A stretch of 64,000 nt of DNA from Caldilineaceae bacterium (lineage in GTDB: Bacteria > Chloroflexota > Anaerolineae > Caldilineales > Caldilineaceae): the NCBI GenBank assembly GCA_958295845.1, contig OY282376.1, forward strand, positions 124,001 through 188,000, written 5' to 3'. The notes under the pieces are model-generated. The model had not been told where the DNA came from and searched no databases. It worked only from the letters and a program-made list of their open reading frames with translations. How positions within the stretch are numbered: position 1 is the first letter of the stretch; every line of letters starts with the position of its first letter. This document shows, piece by piece, positions 50,752 to 59,577 of the stretch. The position numbers and the translations under genes were made by a program.

Positions 50752-51628
50752 TCGTCCCTACCTCATTGTATGAATGGCTCATCATTGACCGTTTGATTCA
50801 ATCAGACCGCGGCACTGCTTCCCAGATCGGCGGTCGACCCGAAGCCGCCATTCATCAGCCCACTCCTGGTGGCTCACTGCCGGTGGAGTTCCAGCTCCAA
50901 CCAGCGTTTTCTTGTCCTCGGCGCAAATTTAGCATACCTCATTCATCCTGCAAAGACAGGAAAATTTGGACGTAACTACACAGCTATACATTGTGCGCGA
51001 TCACAAAAGAGGGCGTATAGGCCATCCAAGTGCAGTGCATCGTGTTCAGAACCTTATGAATGGTCTGGCCCGGGGGAAGACGGTATGTCTGAAGCGGTCA
51101 GTTTTTCGTTTTCAGCGTTTCATGCCCCCACCTGTAAGAGGTACTGAAATTGACGGACAGGCAGGATTGCTGCAGTACGGCCCTGATGCCATCTGCAGTG
51201 CAGATCTGGACCGGCCCTTACCATGGCTGACCAGCCCTTCATCCATGCCGCCATTCAGGCTGACTGGTCACGTCTGAGAATGACGCCGCCGTCTGGCAAC
51301 GGCGATGGCGTATGGCCGGGGAGCGGGTTTTCAGGGGGGCGTTGCGGGGCAATTGCCCCGCACAACGGAGGGCCGCAGACCTGACCGCCTGCCCTAAGGG
51401 GCTTAGCGGGCCGGAGCCGCCGGGGGAACGTCTCAAAACGAGGAGTGAGAGACCCCTTCGCTCGTCTCAATCAGTGTCGCGAACTGACTACGACTGAGTA
51501 GTTACTAAGAGAGCTGCGCCTGCCATAGCTATCGGCAGGAAAGATTCATGGACCACAGCCGCATGCCAGCGAAGCCTCCGGCGTCTTGCCACGTACCTGA
51601 TTCACTAGGGATGCGACTGCCCGAGTTC
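50752..51628. other. 877-bp gene-free region with a possible structured segment
   Basis: No credible coding sequence was found; small frames here have no recognisable composition. The part at 51341-51456 is rich in hairpins: a 20-bp perfect palindrome (51343-51362, foldable as a 7-bp stem with AATT loop), CTAAG-GGG-CTTAG (51394-51406), and GGG-AAC-GTCTC pairing with GAGAC-CCC (51424-51456). It could encode a small RNA or be a decayed repeat element. Confidence 0.35.
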
Positions 51629-53071
51629 TCATTCAGAGATGTCCGCTGCTAATCGTTGTGCGGGTTCAGGCTCCCGAACGTCCTCTCCCTGCGCCAGCGG
51701 CAGCCGAATGGTAAATATGCTGCCCTGCCCCACGCCTGCGCTGGTCACGTCAATCTTTCCGTCGTGGGCCTTGACAAGCGCCTGCGCGATGGCCAGCCCC
51801 AGCCCAACGCCGCCGGTGTCCCGGGTTCGATTCTGGTCGACGCGGTAGAAGCGGTCAAAGACACGTGCGATGTCTTCTGGTGCGATGCCGTCACCGCTAT
51901 CGGCCACAGTGATCGCGGCCGTCTCTTCTTCCGCCCGCAATGAAAGCGTGATCACCCCGCCGGCCGGCGTGTGTTGCAAGGCGTTTGTCAGCAGATTCTG
52001 CAATGTCTGTGTGAACCGCATGCGGTCGACGGCAGCAAGAACGGATGCCGGCGGCAAACTGGTTTCGAGGGAGATGTTCTTTTCTCCCGCCAGCGGCGTA
52101 AAGAGCTCCGCCACCTCTTCCAGCAGGCCCGTCAGATCACTGGGGGTGCGCTGCAGCGGCAACTGGCGAGCCTCCGCCTGGGCCAATAGCCGCAGATCGT
52201 CTACCAGCCGGTGCAGATGGCGGGTCTGGTCATACAGGCGGGCGATTTCCGCTTTTTCGAGCGGGTAGACATCGTCGAGAATCGCCCGCAGATTGCCTTC
52301 CAGAACGGTGAGGGGGGTGCGCAGCTCGTGGGCAATGTCGTTCAACATGCTGCGGCGCAGCGTTTCCGCGTCCTCTAACGCGGCAGCCATCTCGTTGAAG
52401 GAGTTCGACACAGCTCGCATTTCGGCACTCCCCTGTTCGGTCACCCGAAAGCTGAGATCGCGGCGGGCGATTGCCTGCGTCCCGCTGACAAGATGAATGA
52501 GGGGGGCAGAGAGCCAGCGACTTACCAGCATGCCGAAGACGGTCGCCAGCACCGCGCCAATCAGAAGAACCTGCAACAGGAATTCTCTGGCCCGTTCCCC
52601 AAGACCCGACGAGATGTCATCTGGTGGTGGTTCAAAACTGAATTGACGTCCGGACGGCCGTTCCCGCTGGATCAGATCGAGGAAGCCGACGATGCGCCCA
52701 TCGACGCTGATGGGTAGAGCCTCTTGCAATTGGGACGCCTCTTGGCGGCTTGGCCTGTCCGCGCCCGCGGTTGTGTAGAGGACCTGGCCCTCCGGGTCGG
52801 TCAGTATGAGGATTCTCCTGTTGGCGGCGTTGAAAAAGAGCGCGGAATCGGCGCCTTCCAGCAGTGTCGAGACGCCCTGCCAACTTCCGCGGTCGCCATA
52901 ATACGCCTCCAATCGATCGATCAGGCCGGCCTCCCTGGTAAAATAGGCAAGGGCCAGCGAGCGCAGATTGTTGTCGGCGAAGTACAGGCGCGCGGTGAAC
53001 GAGATGGCGCCAAAGCTGATGATAACGATCGCCGCGAATGCCAGGCTCAACCGCACCCATAGCCGGTTCAT
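51629..53071 (-). CDS. Sensor histidine kinase (HAMP, HisKA, HATPase)
   Basis: A 480-residue membrane kinase. TM1 is at residues 8-30, an extracytoplasmic sensor region at 31-163 and TM2 at about 166-185. A HAMP linker (186-238) leads to the phospho-acceptor His248 in NDIAHELRTPL. The N box (QNLLTNALQHTPAGG) and G boxes (VADSGDGIAPED, DTGGVGLGLAIAQALVKAHDG) of the ATPase follow. It overlaps its response regulator by 4 bp (53068-53071), so the two are translationally coupled. The position downstream of a MacAB-like efflux operon suggests that it senses envelope stress or an antimicrobial compound; the ligand is unknown. Confidence 0.95.
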   Translation of the reverse strand: MNRLWVRLSLAFAAIVIISFGAISFTARLYFADNNLRSLALAYFTREAGLIDRLEAYYGDRGSWQGVSTLLEGADSALFFNAANRRILILTDPEGQVLYTTAGADRPSRQEASQLQEALPISVDGRIVGFLDLIQRERPSGRQFSFEPPPDDISSGLGERAREFLLQVLLIGAVLATVFGMLVSRWLSAPLIHLVSGTQAIARRDLSFRVTEQGSAEMRAVSNSFNEMAAALEDAETLRRSMLNDIAHELRTPLTVLEGNLRAILDDVYPLEKAEIARLYDQTRHLHRLVDDLRLLAQAEARQLPLQRTPSDLTGLLEEVAELFTPLAGEKNISLETSLPPASVLAAVDRMRFTQTLQNLLTNALQHTPAGGVITLSLRAEEETAAITVADSGDGIAPEDIARVFDRFYRVDQNRTRDTGGVGLGLAIAQALVKAHDGKIDVTSAGVGQGSIFTIRLPLAQGEDVREPEPAQRLAADISE

Positions 53072-53820
53072 TCCCGCGCTCCCGCCAGCCTGTAACCGAC
53101 CCCGTAGACTGTCTGGATGAGAGTTGGCTTGCGAGGATCGCTCTCGATTTTGAGGCGCAGGTTTCTGATGTGGCTGTCCAGCATCCGATCGACGCCGTCG
53201 TAGTCGTACCCCAATGCCTTATCCATCAGCTCCGAGCGCGTAAAGACATAGCCTGGACTTTCCATGAGCGTCTGCAGCAGACTGAACTCCGTAGGTGTCA
53301 GTTCCGCGGCCGCGCCCCGCACCTGCACGTTGCGGCGCTCCACATCCATCTGCAGATCGCCAACAACCAGCGCCGCCGCCCGCGCTGTCGCGCGCTGCGT
53401 ACGCCGCAGCAGCGCGCGCACCCGCGCCACCACTTCGCGGGGATTGAACGGCTTGGTGACATAGTCGTCCGCGCCCAGTTCCAGGCCGACGATTTTGTCC
53501 GTATCCTCGACTCGCGCCGTCAGCATGATGATGAGTGTACCGGCCAGCTTCTCGTCGCCGCGGACCGTGCGCGTGATCTCCCAGCCGTCCTTGTCCGGCA
53601 GCATCAGATCCAGCAACACCAGCGCAGGCGACTCCCGCCGCAGCGCATGCAGCGCGCTCTCGCCGTCATATGCGACAGACACCGCGTACCGCTCCCTCTG
53701 CAAGTAGCTGCGCAACAGGCGCACGATCTCGCGGTCGTCGTCAACGATCAGAATGTGTTCTTCTGGCACAGGCCCGTTATAACTGCTTTCTACTGCTGAG
53801 GCAAGTTGCTCGACCAGCAT
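53068..53820 (-). CDS. OmpR/PhoB-family response regulator
   Basis: A 250-residue DNA-binding regulator. The receiver domain has the acidic pair and phospho-Asp D71 in ALVLLDLMLPDKDGWE, switch Thr in IIMLTARVEDTD and Lys in ADDYVTKPFNP. The C-terminal winged helix (ELTPTEFSLLQTLMESPG, RMLDSHIRNLRLKIE, IQTVYGVGYRL) is the OmpR type. A GTG at 53769 is an alternative start that would trim a 17-residue leader. It likely controls the efflux operon upstream on the same strand and possibly itself. Confidence 0.95.
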   Translation of the reverse strand: MLVEQLASAVESSYNGPVPEEHILIVDDDREIVRLLRSYLQRERYAVSVAYDGESALHALRRESPALVLLDLMLPDKDGWEITRTVRGDEKLAGTLIIMLTARVEDTDKIVGLELGADDYVTKPFNPREVVARVRALLRRTQRATARAAALVVGDLQMDVERRNVQVRGAAAELTPTEFSLLQTLMESPGYVFTRSELMDKALGYDYDGVDRMLDSHIRNLRLKIESDPRKPTLIQTVYGVGYRLAGARE

Positions 53821-53937
53821 CAGGTCAGCATCCTTTGGATATGGACGGTTCAGATATTCAGGATTCGATCGGTAGCGTTTCCAGGGTAACCCGTTCCTGA
53901 AACCTTCACAGTGCCAAGTTCGTGCTGCCCTCGCCTT

Positions 53938-55587
53938 CTACCGACGCCCAGCACCGGGAGGCGGCCCGTCGCCGGAGAAGGGCGTCCAGTCGTCGTCCTG
54001 ATTGACGAAGGTGGTGGCGCCCAGGACCTCATCGCCGTTCTGCAACTGCGCTGAACGAACAACAGTCCATTCGCCCTGAACACCCTCCACCACCACGGCG
54101 ACCGGCAGCGTCTGTTCGTCTCCCGTTTTGACCACAACCGTCTCGCCGTTGTACTCCTGCACTGCAGTCGTGGGCACCAGCCAGCGGGCGTCCGCCATTT
54201 CGCTGCGCAGGGTGGCAACAGCCGTCATGCCCGGCCGCACCTTCGCCAGGGCTTCATCGATCAGCCGCACCGTCACCGGGTAGTCGATCACACCCTCCTG
54301 GGCGCTGCTCGACGGCTCGATGCCGCTGATCATGCCGGCAAACACCGTATCGGGGAAGGCATCGATGGTGACGTCCGCCAGCTGACCGACGCTGATCTTG
54401 GGAATATCGACTTCGGCGACGTCGATCGTCAGCTGCAGCTGGCTCAGGTCCGCCAGCGTAATCGCGACGGTTCCCTCCGAAATCCGGTCGTTTTCATCCA
54501 CATTGACCCGCAGGACAGTACCCGCAGCCGGCGCGACCAGCTCCGCTTTGATCAGGTCGAGCCTTGCCTCCAGCAGGGTCAGCTGCGCCTGCTCGATCGA
54601 CAGCTGCGCCAGTTCGATATCGGTTTCATCGGCGCCGCGCAACAGCGTGTCCAGTTTGGACTGGGCCGCAGCGACCTGGGCCTCTGCCGCGGCGATGTTC
54701 ACGGCCGTCGGTCCGGCCAACAGATCATCCAACTGTTGCTGGGCGGTCTGGGCCTGGCTCAGCGCCGACTGCATATCCGCATTGGATGCCGGCGCAACCG
54801 CCTCCTCATAGGCCGCCAACGCCGACTCATAGGAGATTGTCGACTGCTGCAACTGGGCCGCCTGCCGCGTCATACCCACATCTTCGCGCCAAGCCACCTT
54901 GTCATACTCGGTCTGGGCTTCCTGTACGGCTACGTGTGCGTTTTCCACCGCTGCCGCCAGCTGGATGCGTTCATTCTCGCTGGCGCCATTTCGAAGGTCG
55001 TCGTATCGCGCCCATGCGGAGGCGGCGTTGCTGCGCGCAGCGGCCAGCTCCCCTTCGCTGACGCCGTTCTGCACTTCGGCCAGATTTTCCTCGGCCGATT
55101 TCAGGTCCGCTTCCGCCGCGGCCACTTCGGCTGCGCTGGCGTCCGTCAGCAGATTTTCAAGTTGTAGTTCAGCCGAAGTCAGATTGATACGGGCCTGGTC
55201 CACCACCCTGCGCAGGGCGTCCCGGTCCAGGGCCACGAGCAGATCGCCGCCGCCGACCACGTCGCCAACTTCCACCAGCACCTCTTCGACGTAGCCGTTG
55301 ACCTGCGCAACCACCTGCTGTGTGTCTACAAGCTCGATATTGCCGGCCGCGGTGACGCTGTCTACTGCCGTGACCGCGGGGCGGATGAGCGTGGTCTCAA
55401 GACCGGTTACCGGCTCCGTACTGGCTGGTGCCTCTCTACCGGCTACCGACTCCGCGCCGGCTGCCGACACCGTACTGGATAACGCCTGTCCTGGCGTAAC
55501 CGGGCCGAAAAGAGTTGCATAGCCGACACCGAATGCGATGCCAATCACCATCGCGCTCAGAATAATTAAGAAAGATTTCCTGTTCAT
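53938..55587 (-). CDS. HlyD/MacA-type membrane fusion (adaptor) protein
   Basis: A 549-residue protein anchored by an N-terminal TM segment (KSFLIILSAMVIGIAFGVGY). It has the biotinyl-lipoyl half-motif around VNGYVEEVLVEVGDVVGGGD and a very long Ala/Glu/Gln-rich coiled-coil hairpin (about residues 140-340). The second lipoyl half and beta-barrel (VAPAAGTVLRVNVDENDRIS, AEVDIPKISVGQLADV) and a C-terminal barrel domain complete it. It would bridge the MacB-like pump to the cell exterior. ATG 55587 has AGGGG upstream. ATG 55734, which overlaps the end of the pump gene and adds 49 hydrophilic residues, is a real alternative. Confidence 0.9.
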   Translation of the reverse strand: MNRKSFLIILSAMVIGIAFGVGYATLFGPVTPGQALSSTVSAAGAESVAGREAPASTEPVTGLETTLIRPAVTAVDSVTAAGNIELVDTQQVVAQVNGYVEEVLVEVGDVVGGGDLLVALDRDALRRVVDQARINLTSAELQLENLLTDASAAEVAAAEADLKSAEENLAEVQNGVSEGELAAARSNAASAWARYDDLRNGASENERIQLAAAVENAHVAVQEAQTEYDKVAWREDVGMTRQAAQLQQSTISYESALAAYEEAVAPASNADMQSALSQAQTAQQQLDDLLAGPTAVNIAAAEAQVAAAQSKLDTLLRGADETDIELAQLSIEQAQLTLLEARLDLIKAELVAPAAGTVLRVNVDENDRISEGTVAITLADLSQLQLTIDVAEVDIPKISVGQLADVTIDAFPDTVFAGMISGIEPSSSAQEGVIDYPVTVRLIDEALAKVRPGMTAVATLRSEMADARWLVPTTAVQEYNGETVVVKTGDEQTLPVAVVVEGVQGEWTVVRSAQLQNGDEVLGATTFVNQDDDWTPFSGDGPPPGAGRR

Positions 55588-55726
55588 ATCAATGCCCCTT
55601 CCAATCGATAAAGTAGTCTGCCGTTCGTTTCGGATTCCGCTGCTCTCGATGTCTGATCGCAGGCGAATTCGCAATTCATCCATACCGCTCTCTGCCGTCC
55701 GTTCGCCTTTTTCCTCAACATGAACA

Positions 55727-56965
55727 TCACTCATATCGCAGCGCCACGATCGGGTCCAGCCGGGTCGCCCGCATCGCCGGATACAGGCCGAAAACCAATC
55801 CACAACCGGCGCTGACGCCCAATGCCAGGATCAGCGCGTCGATCCCGATCAGAACGTCGATAGGGAAGCCGGGGATTCTTGACACCAGCACAGCAGCCCC
55901 GTAGCTGATCCCGATTCCGATCAGGCCTCCCAGTAACGTCAGCACCAGCGACTCTACCAGAAACTGCAGCAACACGTCGCTGGTGTGCGCGCCCAGTGCC
56001 TTGCGCAGGCCGATCTCCTTGGTGCGTTCGGTCACCGATACAAGCATGATGTTCATGATGCCGATGCCGCCCACCAGCAGGCTGATGGCGGCGATGCTGC
56101 TGAGGAGCAGCGTCAGTGTGTTGGTGACGCTGCCGATCGTGTCGAGCAGGCTGGCCTGCGTGCTGATGCTGAAGTCACTGTCGTCGTCCGCGCCAAGACC
56201 GTGGCGCAGACGCAGGGTCTGTTCGATCTGTTGTTCTGCCGCGTCCACCCGCTCTTCGCTCACCGCGTCGGCCGATATCGAGGTGACGACATATTCGCCC
56301 CGATAGCGGGGGACGCTGAAGACGCGCCCGTGGGCGACGCCAATCGGGATGAACCCACTGTCGTCATTGCTGCCGAAACCGGCGTTGCCGCTCTCTGCCA
56401 GCACGCCGACGACCGTGAACGGTTCGCCATCGATGCGCACGCTCTCGCCTACGACCTGCGTGCGCCCGAAAAGATCGGTCGCCACAGTCGTCCCGATGAC
56501 GATCACACTGCTCATCTGCGTGATCTCGTCCTCCGTCAGAAAGCGGCCCTCGGCTATTTCCAGTTTGTGGACATCAGCATAGGCCGCAGTCGTTCCTGTC
56601 ACCCGGGCGCGTGTGTTTTCGTTGCCGGCGACCAGCTGGATGTTGCCGCCATATTGGGGCACGACCTGCCTGACATCCGGGTGGAAGGCAGGGTCGGACA
56701 GCGTCCTCACATCGCCCATGGTCAGCGTCTCGACAGCGCTGCCGGCGCCCTCTCCTTCGTTCTCCGTACTGGGACTGATCGTCAGCCGGGTTGTGCCCTG
56801 GCTGGCGACTTCGCCCAGAATGTCCTCTGACGCACCGCGTCCGACCCCCAGTATTATGAGGACCGCGGCCACGCCGATGATAATGCCCAGCATCGTCAGG
56901 CTGGCCCGCATCTTATTGGCTCTGATGCTGTCGACTGCAACCGGAAAATATCTAACCAGCTTCAT
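55727..56965 (-). CDS. MacB-like FtsX-domain ABC transporter permease
   Basis: A 412-residue permease: TM1 near residue 20-42 (RASLTMLGIIIGVAAVLIIL), a large extracytoplasmic MacB_PCD domain (45-270), then the FtsX domain with three TM segments (LLLSSIAAISLLVGGIGIMN, LVESLVLTLLGGLIGIGISY and ALILALGVSAGCGLVFGLYP). The tail PAMRATRLDPIVALRYE is diagnostic of MacB/LolC-type pumps. It overlaps the ATPase gene by 14 bp. Together with the adaptor, it likely exports peptides, antibiotics or lipids. Confidence 0.94.
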   Translation of the reverse strand: MKLVRYFPVAVDSIRANKMRASLTMLGIIIGVAAVLIILGVGRGASEDILGEVASQGTTRLTISPSTENEGEGAGSAVETLTMGDVRTLSDPAFHPDVRQVVPQYGGNIQLVAGNENTRARVTGTTAAYADVHKLEIAEGRFLTEDEITQMSSVIVIGTTVATDLFGRTQVVGESVRIDGEPFTVVGVLAESGNAGFGSNDDSGFIPIGVAHGRVFSVPRYRGEYVVTSISADAVSEERVDAAEQQIEQTLRLRHGLGADDDSDFSISTQASLLDTIGSVTNTLTLLLSSIAAISLLVGGIGIMNIMLVSVTERTKEIGLRKALGAHTSDVLLQFLVESLVLTLLGGLIGIGISYGAAVLVSRIPGFPIDVLIGIDALILALGVSAGCGLVFGLYPAMRATRLDPIVALRYE

Positions 56966-57758
56966 AGACCCTCTCCTGAATCTGCTCTATCGCGACAGGT
57001 CGCGGCAGCGGCGCAAGCGCGGGCTCGCTTAGCCCATTGGATCCTCCGTGCGCAGCAACTGCCGCTGCGTCGCGCGAATCGGAGATGATCGCGCCGTCGC
57101 GCATTGTAATGACGCGGCGGGCCCGTTCGGCGACCTCCTGATCGTGCGTTATGACGACAAGCGTAAGTCCTTCGGCGTGCAGCTTTTCAAAGAGCGCCAT
57201 CACCTCTTCGCCGGTACGGGTGTCGAGCGCGCCGGTCGGTTCATCCGCCAGCAGCAGGCTGGGCCGGTTGACAAGCGCGCGGGCGATGGCCACCCGCTGT
57301 TGCTGGCCGCCCGAAAGCTCCTCCGGCTTGTGGTCTGCGCGGTCAGCCAGACCCACCTGCGCCAGTGTCTCGAGCGCCCGCCCGCGAGCCGCACTGCGAG
57401 CAACGTTGGCGTAGAAGAGCGGCAACTCCACTTGCCGCCAGGCAGGGGCGCGCGCCAGCAGGTTAAACTGTTGGAATACGAATCCGATCTCCCTGTTGCG
57501 CAGGTCTGCCAGCTGCCTTCCGCTCAGGCCGTCTGCCCTCTGGCCGCGAATCTGAAAGACACCCTCGGTGGGGCTGTCCAACAGACCGATGATGTTCATC
57601 AGCGTACTCTTGCCAGAACCGCTGGTACCGACGATGGCGACGTACTCTCCCTCTTCTATTGAGAGCGAAACGCCGTTCAGAGCAAGGACCTTCGTCTCGC
57701 CCATCTGATAGACTTTCGTTATGTTCTGCATGTCGATCAGCGTTGAAGAATCGGCCAT
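56952..57758 (-). CDS. MacB/LolD-type ABC transporter ATP-binding protein
   Basis: A 268-residue ATPase: Walker A GTSGSGKS (residues 44-51), Q-loop [20 protein letters not shown], signature LSGGQQQR, Walker [13 protein letters not shown] and H-loop [15 protein letters not shown], with MRDGAII at the end of the fold. These match the LolD/MacB subclass. A 45-residue tail follows the fold. AGGAG precedes the ATG. It is the first gene of a five-gene minus-strand set (ATPase, permease, adaptor, response regulator, kinase). Confidence 0.95.
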   Translation of the reverse strand: MADSSTLIDMQNITKVYQMGETKVLALNGVSLSIEEGEYVAIVGTSGSGKSTLMNIIGLLDSPTEGVFQIRGQRADGLSGRQLADLRNREIGFVFQQFNLLARAPAWRQVELPLFYANVARSAARGRALETLAQVGLADRADHKPEELSGGQQQRVAIARALVNRPSLLLADEPTGALDTRTGEEVMALFEKLHAEGLTLVVITHDQEVAERARRVITMRDGAIISDSRDAAAVAAHGGSNGLSEPALAPLPRPVAIEQIQERVYEAG

Positions 57759-58415
57759 TTCTCTGTCTCCTGAGCGGGTAACACAGTACGCTGTAGTTCG
57801 AGTGATACGATTGGCTGAAACGCAGCCATCGTCCTGACTCTCTACAGTGTACTGTTGAAATCTGGAGAAATTCTGGAGATGAAGCAGAGGAAATGGGGAG
57901 GATGTTACTGCGGCGAAGCCGAAGCAGCACTGCGCCGCAAAAATGTGCTGATTTCAGAGGAAAGAGAAGGGGAGTTGCCGGTGCGGAGGCACCGCGTTAG
58001 GTAGATCCGGGAATAGGGCCCAGGCAGCTGCCCGCGGCGTGGATTTCCCTCTGGGCTCAGAGGGCGGCTGGCAGTCAGCGGCGGCCGCGGCAGCAGCCAG
58101 AATCAGCTGCCGCGGGCTCCGTATGGTTTCCAGGTTTCAGGGGGCGTATTGGGTCGCTGCGCGTCGCTCGCAGCGTAGCCAGCATTACGTAGACGGTTCG
58201 TACATGAATTGCCCAGAACATAATCCACACTGATTTCTGGGGAATTCCCGGCCCGAAAATCGTAGTGTACCAGTGTAACTAATCGGCGATCTCTCAACGA
58301 AACATACCCTATCCAGGACGAATCCCGCTCAGGAAATCCATTGACCAACCGGAATTCCCTGGGATATGATCTCCCTGTAAGGGCATGCTGATGTGTTGTA
58401 CCGCGCAGCCGCTTA
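57759..58415. other. 657-bp intergenic region upstream of the efflux operon
   Basis: No credible gene. A perfect 10-bp inverted repeat, CCGCGGCAGC-N11-GCTGCCGCGG (58085-58115), lies about 300 bp behind the isomerase stop and could end that transcript, although no T-run follows. No clear promoter for the efflux operon was found. Confidence 0.4.
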
Positions 58416-59225
58416 TCAGTCGTTCTGCACGCTCGCGATCGTTTCCCGCAGCATGGAGACAGACTGCGCCAGGGCCGCTTGCGGCTCGCCGGCGACGCGG
58501 CACTCGTACGTCAGAAAGCCCGTGAAATCGACGTCGGCCAGAGCCTGAATGCCGGCCTGCCAGTCGATGTCACCGATGCCCGGCTGGACACGTGTATTGT
58601 CAGCCACGTGGACATGGCCGATGTACCCACCGATCCTGCGAATCGTCGCCGGTGTGTCGACTTCCTCGATATGCATGTGGAAGAAATCGGTCAGCAGAGC
58701 CACGCCAGCAGGGTCCCCCGCCTTCTGGATGATTTCCACCCCGTCCTCCTGCCGCCGCAGCAGATGCTGCTCGTAGCGGTTGAGAGGCTCTAACAACAGC
58801 AGCGTGCCATGACTGTCAGCGAACGCGGCCAGCTCGCGCGTGATCTCGACCAGCAGCTCCTTTTCCAGCGCCACCGCATCCTTGAGCGGCGAAAGGTCCG
58901 GCAGCCGCGGCGGGCCGAAGATGGGCGGCACAATCTGGCCGGCGGCGCCGAAATGGCCGCAGGCCTCCAGGTTGCGTCGGGATTCGTCGATGCTGGCCTG
59001 GCGTTTGGCCGGGTCCGGGTCGAGCCAGTCGAAGGTGGACTGGCCGCAAATGGACGAGATGCGCACCGTGCGATTGCGGAAGGCAGCCTCGTATTCGCTG
59101 ATGCGGTCATAGAGGCGCGACCGGCCCTGGATCTCGACACCGTCGATCTGCAGCGCCTCGGCGCAGTCAAGCTTTTCGTTCAGCGTTTCGCCGGGTAACA
59201 GGTTTTCCTGTATTGAGATGAGCAT
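58416..59225 (-). CDS. TIM-barrel sugar phosphate isomerase/epimerase (xylose-isomerase-like)
   Basis: A 269-residue (beta/alpha)8 enzyme of the AP_endonuc_2 / Xyl isomerase-like group. Metal-binding acids and histidines are seen in LLLEPLNRYEQH (Glu), LLTDFFHMHIEEVD (Asp, His), GHVHVADNTRVQPG (His, Asp) and LTYECRV (Glu). Relatives are D-tagatose-3-epimerase, hydroxypyruvate isomerase and inosose dehydratase; the exact reaction is not fixed. AAAGGAG precedes the ATG. A five-fold 18-bp direct repeat stands directly upstream, suggesting specific regulation. Confidence 0.9.
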   Translation of the reverse strand: MLISIQENLLPGETLNEKLDCAEALQIDGVEIQGRSRLYDRISEYEAAFRNRTVRISSICGQSTFDWLDPDPAKRQASIDESRRNLEACGHFGAAGQIVPPIFGPPRLPDLSPLKDAVALEKELLVEITRELAAFADSHGTLLLLEPLNRYEQHLLRRQEDGVEIIQKAGDPAGVALLTDFFHMHIEEVDTPATIRRIGGYIGHVHVADNTRVQPGIGDIDWQAGIQALADVDFTGFLTYECRVAGEPQAALAQSVSMLRETIASVQND

Positions 59226-59270
59226 GGGGTCTCCTTTAGGACGAGCGGCCTCGTCGTCACAGTGAAGTTG

Positions 59271-59350
59271 TTCGATACAGTAATGTTTTTCGATACAGTG
59301 ATGTCGTTCGATACAGTGATGTCGTTCGATACAGCGATGTCGTTCGATCT
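59271..59350. repeat. 18-bp direct repeats, about 4.4 copies
   Basis: Units at 59271, 59289, 59307 and 59325 with consensus TTCGATACAGTGATGTCG, plus a partial copy at 59343. Each unit has partial dyad symmetry (CGATA...GTCG). The array ends about 45 bp before the isomerase start codon. Confidence 0.85.
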
Positions 59351-59486
59351 ATCTTACCGGAACGACATGAACCGTACCGGCAGGTTGCGCAGCGGGCGTT
59401 TCTGCTTTCAGTGCTGGGATAGCGAAGGGGTTGCGCTTGTGATACACTCAAATACCGGGCGACATTGCCCTTTGGAACCGTTGGAG

Positions 59487-59546
59487 TCGACAGTGTCCGT
59501 CGACAGTGTCCGTCGATAGTGGCCGTCGATAATGTCCGTCGACATG
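59487..59546. repeat. 13-bp direct repeats, about 4.5 copies
   Basis: Units at 59487, 59500, 59513 and 59526 with consensus TCGACAGTGTCCG, plus a partial copy at 59539. The first two are identical and contain the dyad GACA-G-TGTC. The array ends about 32 bp before the GTG of the SH3 protein gene. Confidence 0.85.
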
Positions 59547-59577
59547 CGATCCAGTTTATCTGATCTCCGTTGCAAAA

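Larger units (their letters stand above)
59226..59577. other. Divergent intergenic region with two tandem arrays
   Basis: 352 bp between the divergent isomerase and SH3 protein genes. It contains the 18-bp array near the isomerase start and the 13-bp array near the SH3 protein start. A frame running through the first array would encode FDTVMS repeats but looks incidental. Confidence 0.6.

Noticed and set aside
51239..51470. Small Arg/Pro-rich minus-strand frames
   Set aside because: Composition reflects GC-rich hairpin DNA; no start signal, and two frames overlap the same stretch. Treated as a possible structured RNA region instead.
59271..59350. CRISPR array
   Set aside because: Units are only 18 bp and directly abutting, with no spacers and no cas genes in the window.
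59262..59519. Frame encoding FDTVMS hexapeptide repeats
   Set aside because: It is a by-product of the 18-bp DNA repeat, whose unit is divisible by three. There is no ribosome site, and the rest of the frame has no protein-like composition.
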